The position numbers and the translations under genes are program-made. A stretch of 64,000 nt of DNA from Setaria digitata (lineage: Eukaryota > Nematoda > Chromadorea > Rhabditida > Setariidae): contig RCAB01000007.1 of NCBI GenBank assembly GCA_003640385.1, positions 496,001 to 560,000 on the forward strand, read 5' to 3'. Positions 49,260 to 60,859 of the stretch are shown piece by piece (positions within the stretch are counted from its first letter, which is position 1; every line of letters begins with the position of its first letter). Under the pieces are notes generated by a model, which saw nothing but the letters and a program-made list of their open reading frames with translations, was not told the DNA's origin and did not search any database.

Positions 49260-52200
49260 TCACAATAATCTGTACTGTCTCGCTAACGTTTCATTGAATT
49301 CTTGAACTAGCCACTGCTGATAAGGATTTATTTGATCACAAAAATTCATCAACAACTTGGCACCATCCTTTGACATTTCCAAACATTTATCCGTAATAAC
49401 GTGAAGAATCTGACTTTTCTGTAGAATAAGTTCAAATAGGTTTCGACATTTTTCTAATGATAACAATGAAATTTTAAGGAAAACAGCGACAAAATCAAAT
49501 AAACTATCTGTCCCCCCCCCCCCCACCTCTACCTCCACTGCATCCGTATTGCTCGCTAATTATGCAACTCTACATTGTACAAATAAAAACCAAACTTACA
49601 TGAGGAATATACTTCCATTCTTGATTACCCTTCATTCCATGACAGGGATAAACCATTACATCAGCACCGGCATAATCAATACAAGAATCATCCCTTCGTA
49701 TTTCACCATCCTTACTTAGCATCCAGTACTGGAGAAACAAGTTTGTTTTTTTATGAAAACATTCAGAAATCAGTAGAATCGAAAAAGAAAAAAAAGTAGA
49801 TTTGCATAACCCATAACCGAAGAAATGCTCCTCTCGGAATCTGCGCAAATGAGAACCCCTCAAAAATCAAAAATGTGGAACCAGAATGTTCTTGTTTAAT
49901 CTGATTCAGACTTTATCAGAATTCTAACAATTCATTTTGCTTGCAGCACATTTCTGACTGGAATTCATCCATGAAATTAGGACCAGAAAATACAGAAGAA
50001 ATACTTCGAAAAGTCGAAAAATGAATACAAAAAAAAGAGCGAGAAAAATATTAAGTATAAATCAAACTACACTTGTTTTTAAAACATAACTTCTTTCCAT
50101 ACATCAAAAGAAGTGAAGAAATAAAGATGGGATAAAATCAAGTTTTTCTCCAAAAATCCTTTTTTTGGTCATTTCACCTTTTATACTTACGACCACATCA
50201 AAGGTATGAAGTATACCTGATTACCGCCCTTCTTATGACACCAGTATAGACCGACATTTGCTGATTTTTGCCTTCCACGTGATGCCCAATCTAAACAGTT
50301 CTTCGATCCGCCTCCTTTGTTGCGAATCTATAGATAGAGATATGGAAGTTACTTTACTTGAAGCAAATACTTGACCTACCTTCCGCACAGTCATCTTAGA
50401 TCTAAAAAAGAAAAAAAAAAAACCAAGGCAATGGTTTCCATATTTTCATATCTGCTGCAGTACTTGCTGAACAAAAAGAACCGATAAACATAGACAAAAA
50501 AGAAAAAAATATCGGCAAGAAACATCAAATAATAAGGAACAGAAGCTGCAAGCAAAAACAACCACACTGAAGGATTGAACCTAACACTATTCTGCGAACG
50601 TAAAGGGAACCATGCGCAGATTCCAATAGAAAAGTATTACCTACTACAGTTTTTATAAAAAAAGTATTCAAATAAGGAATACACACACTCCATATAAAAC
50701 AAATATTAAATAAGGTTAACATGTGCTGAAGACGAAATGACTTTCAGCAGGTGCAATTAATGGATGACATTATTTTAATGTGGAACACTAAGGGCAACAT
50801 TCAAAAGGTTGTGCAATAGCATGACTACCACAGGAGGTGGAACAATTTGAGTAAATAGTCCGGTAAAAGAATTATTCAAAGCTTGAATTAAGCAACCTGA
50901 TTACCACCACTCTTGTGGCACGGAAACGCAATAACCACCTTTTGAATATCTTCGCCCACCTCACTATCCAAGCAATGTTGGACAACATCCCCAACCACTT
51001 CGCCTTTGTTACGTATCTGAAAGTGATCCGCCTATTTACTCCCCGATCTGTGTTTTTCCACATTCTATGAAATGTTTGTTAATGAATTAAAAACCATAGA
51101 AAATGAAAATTTTAATCTACTAATCCATAAAAACCTGCTTCAGCTACGCGATAAAGATCTAACGTACTTTACTCTTGATAACACTTACAAAGTTTTAGCA
51201 TTTAGCAAGTTTTAATTTAAATTGATATGTAAATACAAAAAGCAAATCATCCTCTGTCAAAACAATTCCTTTGCAAAGACTGTGGAAATACCAAATCATA
51301 GGGACTAGTTCAGTCTAGAAACAGAACTCTACAACTCTAATCTAAATGTTTCCTCAAAATTTGCATTACTTCAGAACTCTAGTAAGATGCAAGATATTAA
51401 TATAAACGTAAGGCTTCAACTTCTACGTAGTACATGTGAGATAAGTACGCTCTTTTATCGGTTAAAAAATTAATGGATTAGTGATCAAACTGCCCATACA
51501 CCGACACACTGGTACGAATCTGATTAACAGTGCCAAACAAGAGGCGCATCAGCAAAATTAAAATAACAGACCATCAGCAAATTGCAGCATTCAAAAAAAA
51601 AAAGCATGAGGAGGGCATCCACACACATAAAAAAATGTCCTAGCGGTGGTCGAAGCAGAAGTCAACGACTAATTTTTAAACTTTTTCCTCATAAGATTAA
51701 CAAAGAGCATATCTATGCTGAAAAAAAAAGTACCTCTCCTTTGCCAACAGCATCTCCTGGCACAAATAATTCTGGGTACACATTATCCAGATACCATTTG
51801 AAGGATTTACACTGCAGCTTCTTACGCAAAGCCTTCCTACTGCTTACGTCACCATAATCACCCTAATCAGCAGCTATCAATAGTTTAGCTTATTTTACTT
51901 TTTCTTTATGCTAAAAACTATTTAAAAATAGAAACATTCATAATATGGCCGCCTATCCGACCATCCACCTAGAAAATAAAAAGAATTTCAAATTTTCAAC
52001 AAACATGAAGCAAGTTTCATGATACAAGTGTTTCATGAAACACTAGGAAAGCTGAAAAAATTCGCAACTGTCATACTTAAATCAGACAAATGAGGGTGTT
52101 AAATATGATACAAAAAGCTTTTCGCGTTTCTACATACTGTAGTCCGTGATATAGAGAAGGAAAATTTTACCAGATCGTTATTGATCCTCTCGTAGTAATA

Positions 52201-55200
52201 CTTTTTGTATTCGTCCATCCAAACCTACAACGCATTTCCTAAAGGTTTTCATTAGACAGTTAGCACCATAATAATTTAATTTTTAATTAATTTCAAAAAT
52301 GTCATGAAAGACTTTGAAAACTTAAGAAACAAGTATACTTTAACAATTAAGTCGGAAATTGCAGACATTTACGGAATTACATCAAGTTTTTAAATCAGTA
52401 CATTTACCTCAGCTAATCGAACAGAATTTCTCTTTAAAACATTTACACCACTACGCCATTTATAAGGTGACCGCTTGCGAAATATATGGCCAACATGACT
52501 GCATGGAATAATTTCTAGAACCCCACCACACATCCACGTCTAAAGCAGATGTTTATTCCATCAAATAAAAGTAGCATATGTCGGACCGAAAAAATAAAAG
52601 AATAATGGAAATATATTCGCACTTCACTCTACACTTCAATTGTCTAATTTACAGAAAAACTTTCTGCTTTACCCTCATGCTCACGATGCTACTTTTGACA
52701 ATAAAAATTTTCTGTGTAAAATTGAACATTTCGTGAATATTTTTTACTTATATAGTTACACCATAAACAAACTTTAAATGACAGTTCCAAATTTTCTCCA
52801 CCCCAAATGTCGAAACCAGGATCATAGGCTCCCAATCTTCCGAAGAAAGCACGATCGATGGAAAAAAGGCCGCCAGCCATTGTTGGAGATCTGAAAATCT
52901 TAAAGACATAAGACGAGGACAAAACCCAGAATCTGAAGAATCACGACAACCAAAAAATCAATTCTTTTCTTTATCAATAACAGGCAAAAAATCTTAATAA
53001 TTTTCCATAGTTCATATTTGAATTTATAACTTTGAACTTTCAAGAGAATAAGCCATCGTGGCACTTTTACACGTAAATAATGAAAGAATGGAATGTGAAA
53101 CTTTTAAACTGAAAATTCGTACTTGACGGGATCAATGTTCCTTCTACCTTTACGATCCTTATCAGGAATGGCATGCCAATTAAACTGTAATGACCAATCG
53201 AACCCACCAACATTCGTGAAATAAGCTTTTGAATAATGATACTCGAAGGTATTATCATCAATCACATCGATAACGGGACATACTACTGTTTTCGGATCTT
53301 TTTTAATTCGGTCCAAAAGAGGTTCAATCCAACCTGAAACAAAAGTAAAATAATGAAATTGCAAATGACATTTCCAATTAACCTCAAAATGATTTTCCTC
53401 AACATCATCTCCTTACCATCCTCAATGTACTCTTCTCGATGTTACTGAGCATCTGATGCATGCCGAACACACCAATTCTAGTCCCATCTACCAAGGAGCG
53501 ACTCGTTTTCTCCATTACCTACACACACCGTATTCTTGGCTCATAAACTAATCATATGAAATAAGAGAAAGTTCAGAGCTTTCTTCAAGTTTTGCAAGAA
53601 CAAAAATGAAAACATGTGAAGTTGAAAACCACATTACCTTCCAAACATTCGCAGTGAGAATCGAGATAAGTTATCACAGAACCTTTCGAAATAGCAGCTC
53701 CCCTTATGCGAGCTCTTATTAAACCTTCACGTTTTTCTAACCGCAAAATATGAACCTTTGGAAATTGTCGCATATAAATTTCCAAATCTGCCTAGATACA
53801 ACCTATGTTTTACAAATATCTTTTTAATAAAAAAAAAAAAACAAGAAATCTCAAGCCATTTTGAATAAAATCGAAGTTGCAATCCCTTGTTAGTACGAAA
53901 AGAAATATTAAGTTAATACTGTGGAGATATTCATTAAGAAAATAACAGCCTGATTAACTGACAAAGCAGAAAATTATTTAAGAACCTAGCCCTATCGTAA
54001 TGGTTTTCAGCTTTGCTGAAGTCTTCCAGAAACATGTCCTTGCATTTTAACATAACTAACGTATCAAATACCAGAATTTTTTTTAAAGAATTAGGGTGGA
54101 TTTTCTAAAAATATTGCCACACTGACTAATATATCAATGATAAACATTATAGCAGAAACCTTGAGATGTGACATGTCTGAAAAATCATCAACCAGGATAA
54201 TTTCGGCAAGCAAATTTTCTGGTGTCCTCTCCAATACACTATGAACCGTTCGAAGCAAAACTGACCACGCTTCGTTATGAAAACATATGATAACTGAAGT
54301 GTTTGGAAGATTGCTAGAGTATTTTTCATTTTTACATCTGAAAAATATAAGGTTTCTAATTCAAACAAACGAACGTGTTGCATGTGATTGAACACATGGA
54401 CATCTGATGCAAGAACTATCAAGACCAATGAGAATTTCGATACGAAATAAAGTAACGAAATAAGTGGTTCTAAATTAAGCCATTTTTTTTGGTTTTACTA
54501 ATAAATGTTCTAACTTCTACAGTGTACAATAACCTTTTTAAATATTCTGACATGCACAGTATAACATGATCAACTGCTAAAACAAGCTTATAGAATCTCT
54601 TATAAATGCCATTTTCACCGTAGAAAAATGGATATAAAAGCCAATTTAACTTTTTCTTGTGACAATAAAAATCACTGAAAACAACTCACTCCTCATCGAT
54701 ATAACTAGGCAAACTCCTATGTATCGAGATCATATCTGAGACGTACTGGTTAAAAGCATTCTTATTAAATCCGTCATCATAGAGTTTTTTTTCATTTGCA
54801 GTCAATTTCTAAAATTAATATGTGTATGTCCACGTACAAATGTGCATTCATTTAAGCTACGGAGGAAATTAAAGAAAATTAAACAGGAAACCAACATTTT
54901 TATCAATTATCACTGCTTTTCCACCTTCACCCGGCTGATGTATGTCACCCAATTTGTAAATAGGAGAATCTTGATTGAATATTGCTTTTTTCGGTTTAGG
55001 GATGTTCCCCTATAATTACTAGCATTTAATGACGAGAGAATTTCTCTTTTTATCCCGCGCTTCCCTTTATAGCATGAAAATTATTAGTCTATTTAGTAAT
55101 TAAAATAATAAAGAAAAAATTCCCATTCATGTATACCTACTCGGAATCATACCTGTTTAACCTCCATATCAATATCCTTCGCTGGAAGTTTCTCGATTTC

Positions 55201-55539
55201 AACAGAATATTTCATTGACATAGGAGGACCGAAGCCTTCCAATTTATGAAATTTCGGCGATTCAACTTTTGAGTTTCTGACCAAAGCGGCCTTAAAATTT
55301 ATATCGAGTTAAACTATGTTCAATTCAGTTTCACATACAACATGAACAACTTGAAATAAAAAGGTCGAATTCTCTATAAATTTAAACTTGCAACGTAGAA
55401 AAAGCGAGTGGATTTTCAAGTTAGTATTCCATATTGAGCTCTTAACTGTTATAAGGAACTGAAGGATTAAGAACACGGCACCGAACAAGAATGTTAGCCC
55501 GACTTGTAACCTATACTTCATTTTCGTATAATGGATCAT
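49260..55539 (-). CDS. Polypeptide N-acetylgalactosaminyltransferase (GT27)
   Basis: About fifteen exons encode a type II Golgi enzyme. Exon 1 (55539-55447) gives a short cytoplasmic tail and a membrane anchor ([20 protein letters not shown]). The stem exons are 55290-55153, 55009-54896 and 54808-54690 ([18 protein letters not shown]). The GT-A catalytic domain carries [32 protein letters not shown] and the metal-binding DxH as [12 protein letters not shown]. It also has [20 protein letters not shown] and WGGENLELS. The C-terminal ricin-type lectin domain has three repeats, with CLD in the alpha repeat and CID/CLE in the beta and gamma repeats. The final exons are about 49730-49603 and 49418-49260. 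Known role: first step of mucin-type O-glycosylation (UDP-GalNAc to Ser/Thr). Two alpha-repeat exons are present (see separate entry). It resembles C. elegans GLY proteins, but which one is not settled. Confidence 0.92.
49512..49524. repeat. 13-base poly(C) run in a GALNT intron
   Basis: Thirteen C residues (G on the coding strand) form the only such homopolymer in this AT-rich window. They lie between the last two exons of the glycosyltransferase. Confidence 0.85.
50217..50327 (-). other. GALNT lectin alpha-repeat exon, version B
   Basis: A 37-codon phase-0 exon ([19 protein letters not shown] ... WCHKKGGNQ) bounded by TATAG and GTATAC. It begins and ends with nearly the same residues as the exon at 50897-51016. 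Confidence 0.8.
50897..51016 (-). other. GALNT lectin alpha-repeat exon, version A
   Basis: A 40-codon phase-0 exon ([17 protein letters not shown] ... [10 protein letters not shown]) bounded by TTTCAG and GTTGCT. It is an alternative to the exon at 50217-50327. Both carry the CLD sugar-binding motif. Confidence 0.8.
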
Positions 55540-57342
55540 TACAATGAAATCTGTTAACTTAATCTTAAATTAAATTACTCTGAATAAGTTAATAGCATAA
55601 AAATGTTCACAATTTATTCCAAAATTAACTCATTACATAATTCATTATACCTTATTTGACACTTTTGTAGAAACAGAGAAATATAATGCAGTGCATAACC
55701 AAAGGGCTGGCACAAAAAGCAATAATTTCAATAAAAGTGAGCGTCTCCTTGGGAACATCTGAATACCCATATTATCATCAAAAATAGAAAGAGGTGATCG
55801 ATGGACAGGTTGGAATCCTCGAAGGTCTTGCTACCTAAAATGAATTCGACCAATACGGATGTTATAAGTAAATTATTCAGCGTCAAATGAAGCATATATT
55901 AAACGTTTTCAGATGGAAAAGACCAATGAAGGGGTAATGCAGAACTAACTGAAAACAGACGTTGACAGCTCCAATACTCTAACATTTCTTGTTTAGTTAA
56001 TCCCTTATTTAGACAGCAAGAGATTTTATGGTACTAGTAGCAATCATTCGATTCGAATAAGCGGAATGACATCCATATTTTATAGTTCCTATCTTTTACT
56101 TCTAATTTTTTTGGGGAAACTAATGCACATTATAATTCAATTTGAGATGATGCTAGTTTATTAGATGGACTATCAACATGGCCATCAAATGTTGGCTATG
56201 GAAGAAAAAATATCAACACTGAGCTTTATGATATTTATAATTTCCCTCAATAAAAGAAATTCATCAGAGAGAATAAGAAGGAATTAAATAACCTCGTTTG
56301 AGCGAAATAATTTCGAAGAATACCTAATGAAATCATGAAATGACAAAAAAAAAAAAATGAATTTTAGCCACTCAAATACTAAATCGACTGGATGATGAAG
56401 GAAAGAGAAAAGATGCACTGAATCATTTTCTGACTTGCTATCAACACATAGCTTCTTATTTTAATTACCAACAATGCAATTTCTATTTTGTGTGAAGAAG
56501 GAAAAACGGTCATTCAAACCTCTCCAAGGTTTTTTATCAAACTAGAAAGGAGTTCTATTCTACAGAGTTTTAATTCCTCATAATTTTTCGCTGGATTTCC
56601 TATTCATATTTAAAAGAGACTACCATATATATATATATAGACAAGTTCTTCATTATTTCTCTGCACTACCAATTCCTTATTGTCCATCCAACGCTGCTCA
56701 ATCTTTACCACTGCTCTCACAAATATTAAAAGGTACTTTAGCTGAAGAACAAACTGACACTTTGAATCGTTTATTTACATATACATACGTATACATAGTT
56801 GGACACATTAAAGTACAAAAGAAATACTACACTGAAATATATTCAACTACTGTGGAAGTTTTTAATCAGCCATACAGAAATAGAAGAAATACAATGATAG
56901 AAATTATAATACAATAACTAAAGAAACGTAGCAAGGTTAGTGAGACGCAAACGTGACAGTGTAACCTACATTGAAATAGTAGACATAGATCGATGACAGA
57001 TTCCAGTCTACAGTTACAAAAGCTAAAGCAGCGAAGCCCCCTTAGTATCTCTCATAGACCAGCTAGTTTGAAGGAAAAGGAATGGCCAACATCCTATGAG
57101 TTTAACTCATTTGCTACTTTATAAGACTCACTGCAATTAGAAATAAACAACACAACTTTAATGCTTGAGTTTAGCATTCTTTCGAGATTATTCTCTTGAC
57201 GCTTTTAGGCATCTCTTTCCTCTGTGATTAGTCTGTCTAACTCTTAATCTATCCCTAAGTAGTCAGTCTAGCTTCAATCCCACTCTACGTAATCAGTTTG
57301 GCTTCAGTCCCACTCCTAATCAGTCAGTCCGCTATCACATAA

Positions 57343-57406
57343 CCATGCAAATTGTACGTCCCATCCCAGCAAAGCCATGCAAATTATACGTCCCATCCCA
57401 ACAAGG
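57343..57406. repeat. 32-base tandem duplication upstream of dynactin-2
   Basis: Units at 57343-57374 and 57375-57406 (CCATGCAAATT(G/A)TACGTC...) differ at three positions. They are preceded by another degenerate pair (AGTCAGTCTAGCTTCA / AATCAGTTTGGCTTCA) at about 57258-57330. Confidence 0.85.
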
Positions 57407-57644
57407 CATATGTACCAATGTGTTACTGTTTATTTCGCGGCCCCACGGTAGTGACGGTATGCAAAAACTAGTAGGAAGGAGGAAGTACTCCTGACAAGGA
57501 ATTGTAGTTGGAGCGGTTTTAGTAGACTTGGACAGATTTCGGACTTATCTCAGAAAGAATTGTCTAGGATGGGAGTGGGAAAGCTTGTGTCATTGTGCAT
57601 ATGTAATAAATTCTCTGAAATCTTGAATTCCTGAAGCTCTCTTA

Positions 57645-57652
57645 TGTTCCAG
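57645..57652 (+). other. Candidate trans-splice acceptor for dynactin-2
   Basis: TGTTCCAG ends 16 bases before the ATG with no upstream coding exon. Confidence 0.45.
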
Positions 57653-57668
57653 GTAGTATTTGGTAGAG

Positions 57669-60390
57669 ATGTCATTACGAAAAGAAGATGTTTACGAGAC
57701 GGAAGATTTGCCGGAAGATGATCAACAAATGGTTGAAGATGAAGTCACTGAATCAGAAGGTCACTTCGCTGCCATCTCTCTTTAAAGTTTGCTGACTGGT
57801 ATTAAATAATCATTAAATTCAGTATTAGTGGCAGCCAAAAAAAGAAAAAAATTGGTGAATTCAAACTTCTTAATTTAATAACTGGAGCGCTTTTTCGATG
57901 CGATAATTCCCGTCTTCATTCGTTTATCCTATCAAATATTCTGGTTGTGTTTTAGAAGTGGAGCGCGTACATATCGATGTTGACAGCGCTATGAAACGAT
58001 TCAAAGGTCGTTTAGTAAATGCAGAAAATGTTGGTAAGTATTCTTGCAAGTTTTTAATCTTTAATGCAACTTTTGGAAAATGAATTTTCCCAGTTCATCT
58101 TTAATCTTATTGGTTATACGCAGCCCCAGCAGAAAATATTTTTGATAATGATATCTTGCCTATTCGTCAGCTTTTTTAACGTAAAAGTTTGGATGTGGAA
58201 AAAGTTTATCAATGCAGATTTTTCGGATTCTATTGCACGGAAAAAACGTTGTGGATATGGTGGTGGTTCTTATGTGCTTGAGGTGGTTGGACCTTACGCA
58301 GATGAAACAGAAACGCTAGAGCAAAAGTTTACTCGTTTAAATTGTGAATTGAACGATCTAAAAGAAGCGCTGCAATCACAGGTTTGCTCATTGCGCTATT
58401 GTCATATTTTGACATTAAGTTTCACACTAGATAATCACTGCTTAGGGCATTTCACTTTTGGTTTGCTCTCTTCTATACAGAGGGAATCAAAAAGCAACAG
58501 TACAGCTGAAACACAGATTTAAAAGTTGCCACTCTAAATTATTGAAAGTCAAATTTAAAAAAACCTTTCTTCTGCTTTTTCAGGAGTTAACAGAGAAATC
58601 AGGTGCTTGTGTTATTCGTGAAGACGATTTGATTGTGATGCTGGAAACACTGAAAGCTTTGCAGATCAATAGAGATACTGTCATAACTTCTGCTCGGAAT
58701 GAGAAAAAGTAAGCAGCTGTTCTTAGGAGGCAAAAGTTTTAAAACTGTGTTTTATTCTTTTAATGAGCTGCTAGAACTGTTTAATATTACACCATATCCT
58801 AATGGCAGCTTTTTAACTTCCATACCTTTTTCATATCATACGTAAGTGGTAGGAAGTGTGAAATGATTTTTCTTTCGTAGAATTTGCAGTTTATTTTCTT
58901 AGCGAATGCACGAATGAAATTTTAAAGGAGTAACTGGAAATGAAAATAATCTTTGCTTTTTGATGTGAAATGATTAATAATTAGAGAGATGCAGTTTCTT
59001 ATAAAAGTTGCAGAGATAATAAGGCGGAAATAAGTACAACCGTTCCTGTTGAAAGTAATATTGTAAACGGCCGCTTAGCAGTTTTGGAAAATCGAATCAA
59101 CCGTCTAGAGCAAATGATTGATGGTGTTGGTGGTGGTTCTGATGATTCCATGAAAATCTGTAAAATCCCAGTTGCCGAGGCGATTGAAGACTTACGTATG
59201 CGCGTGCAACTGCTACATCCTGCTCACGTTGATGGTCTTCATTCACGTATCACTCAGCTTCTTTCTAAGCTGCAACAAGTATTATTTTGCTTTTGCTGTA
59301 TTACAATTATGATATTTCTAGTAAGTGCCTTTCTCAGTAGAAATGTCCTATCTTCCTTCCGGTATTGTAGAAAAATTGGCTTTAGAACATATATCACAAC
59401 GCAACCAAATATGGAGTGGAACTGGCAACTCAAACATTATTCTTGATAATTGAGAAGTGGGCTAGTAGATTAAATGCTTCTGAGGAAAGGATTATATCTC
59501 GATTTAATTTAATGTATTTAATTTGGTGGCATAGTTTGAATACGAATAAGCAAAATCTGTCATAGGTGGAGGAGAAAAAGAAGGAGAAAAGTGAGTCGGA
59601 ATTCGAGGAAAAAGTTGATAAACTTTATGAAATGATGAGTCGATGGGACGTGGCTTGCACTGGTTTGTCTTCTGCAGTCAAAAGAATGTATGATTTGCGA
59701 AAACTCCATGAACAAGGTGTGCCGTTTTTACCAAAGTTTCAGTTTTTCTTTTTTCTTTCTTTCCTTTTCTCCCTTTATTAAATACAATTATATTACTTGT
59801 AGACTTGTTGATATAGTGCGCTTAACGGAAATAGATTGAGCTGTCATTATAATTTAGGCATTTAAGAACCACTTTAAACTAGGAAAATTGCTTTTTGGTT
59901 GTGTGAGCCAGACGGATTCAAGTACTGACATGTAAAAGAATGCATATAACAATAATTAGAAGTCCTTTCGGCGACCGGTGCTTACAGGGCGCAGTGCATT
60001 GCAACATGTATTCACTGGAATGTTTTATGCCTTCACTGGAAGTCTTAATTTAATTGAATTACATTAATTATATCAAAATAAAACTTGAGTGGCCCAAAAT
60101 TCTCATTACCTACACTATATTATTAAAATTAGACACTTAAAGTTATAATTATTGAACTCGAAATGTAATTGTTTAGTTTTTATTTATTTACAAGATGTTC
60201 TGAATTTTTAGCAGAACAGTTCAGCAAAAAATTAAGTCAGTTGACGGGTATTCGTTCACAGTTAGCAAAAACAATGGAGAGAGAAGAAATGATGTTATTT
60301 GATTTTCGTCAACAGACTCACGCTGCTTTGGAGAAGCTTGGAGCGGATATCGCAAGGTTGGAAGAACGAATCAATAAAGTAAATTCCTGA
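57669..60390 (+). CDS. dnc-2: Dynactin subunit 2 (dynamitin, p50)
   Basis: Seven exons join in frame to 350 aa: 57669-57759, 57956-58033, 58218-58381, 58584-58708, 59014-59278, 59566-59716 and 60212-60390. The N-terminus carries the dynamitin signature DVYETEDLPEDDQQ. A short FKGRLVNAENVDFSD block and a GY..GSYVLEVVGPYADETE segment follow, the latter preceding coiled coil. The remainder is coiled coil: TLEQKFTRLNCELNDLKEAL, RLAVLENRINRLEQMIDG, KVDKLYEMMSRWDVA..LH and a C-terminal LEKLGADIARLEERINKV. The family length is about 330-400 aa. Known role: shoulder subunit of dynactin, linking dynein to cargo. No domain is missing. The AATAAA at 60914-60919 is far from the stop, leaving room for the downstream frame discussed separately. 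Confidence 0.93.
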
Positions 60391-60466
60391 AGATTTTATT
60401 ATTTATTTAGTTATTTATAATCCTGTAAATTTTCTGCAAGCGTGTAAAGCTTTGTTGTATTAGTAA

Positions 60467-60859
60467 ATGAAGTGCAGAACATGGTCGTTCTTCAGAGTCT
60501 CTGCTTTTGATTTTGAATATTCTTTTGTCTTTCGATCACAGGCATTTTTCCTGGAAGTGCTTATTAATTCATGTTTGGCAGGCATTCAACTTATGCTTTA
60601 TGACGAAATAGTCATTTCACAAGTTAATGACTTACAAAAAGTCTTTCTGATAGCCATGGCCTCTTCTGCAAAGAAACAGAATCACTTGACCGTGATTTTC
60701 AGCAGACAACCTAGAATTTATTCGAGGAATAAATTTCAACGTTTTCTTTATAGACGCTTGTTAGATCCTGTATATAACAACCTGTTTCTGATTCATAATG
60801 TTTTACAGGTTGCTGATTTTATATTTATTTCTTACCGTCTCGTCATAAGTTCTGTGTGA
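60467..60859 (+). CDS. Unexplained 130-codon open frame behind dynactin-2
   Basis: An ATG-started frame lies 76 bases after the dynactin-2 stop. It is preceded by TTGTTGTATTAG three bases before the ATG, which looks like a trans-splice acceptor. The predicted protein is basic and rich in hydrophobic residues. A central amphipathic part (GIQLMLYDEIVISQVNDLQK) is followed by an Arg-rich patch (RKFQRFLYRRLL-type) and a hydrophobic C-terminus. It has no recognised family. It could be a second operon cistron, an unspliced fragment or a chance frame in the dynactin-2 3' UTR. Confidence 0.25.
   Translation: MKCRTWSFFRVSAFDFEYSFVFRSQAFFLEVLINSCLAGIQLMLYDEIVISQVNDLQKVFLIAMASSAKKQNHLTVIFSRQPRIYSRNKFQRFLYRRLLDPVYNNLFLIHNVLQVADFIFISYRLVISSV

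Larger units (their letters stand above)
55540..57668. other. Intergenic region between divergent GALNT and dynactin-2 genes
   Basis: It probably holds both promoters. No open frame of note. Short repeats lie at 57240-57406, and a small (AT)n run lies near 56624-56638. Confidence 0.5.
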
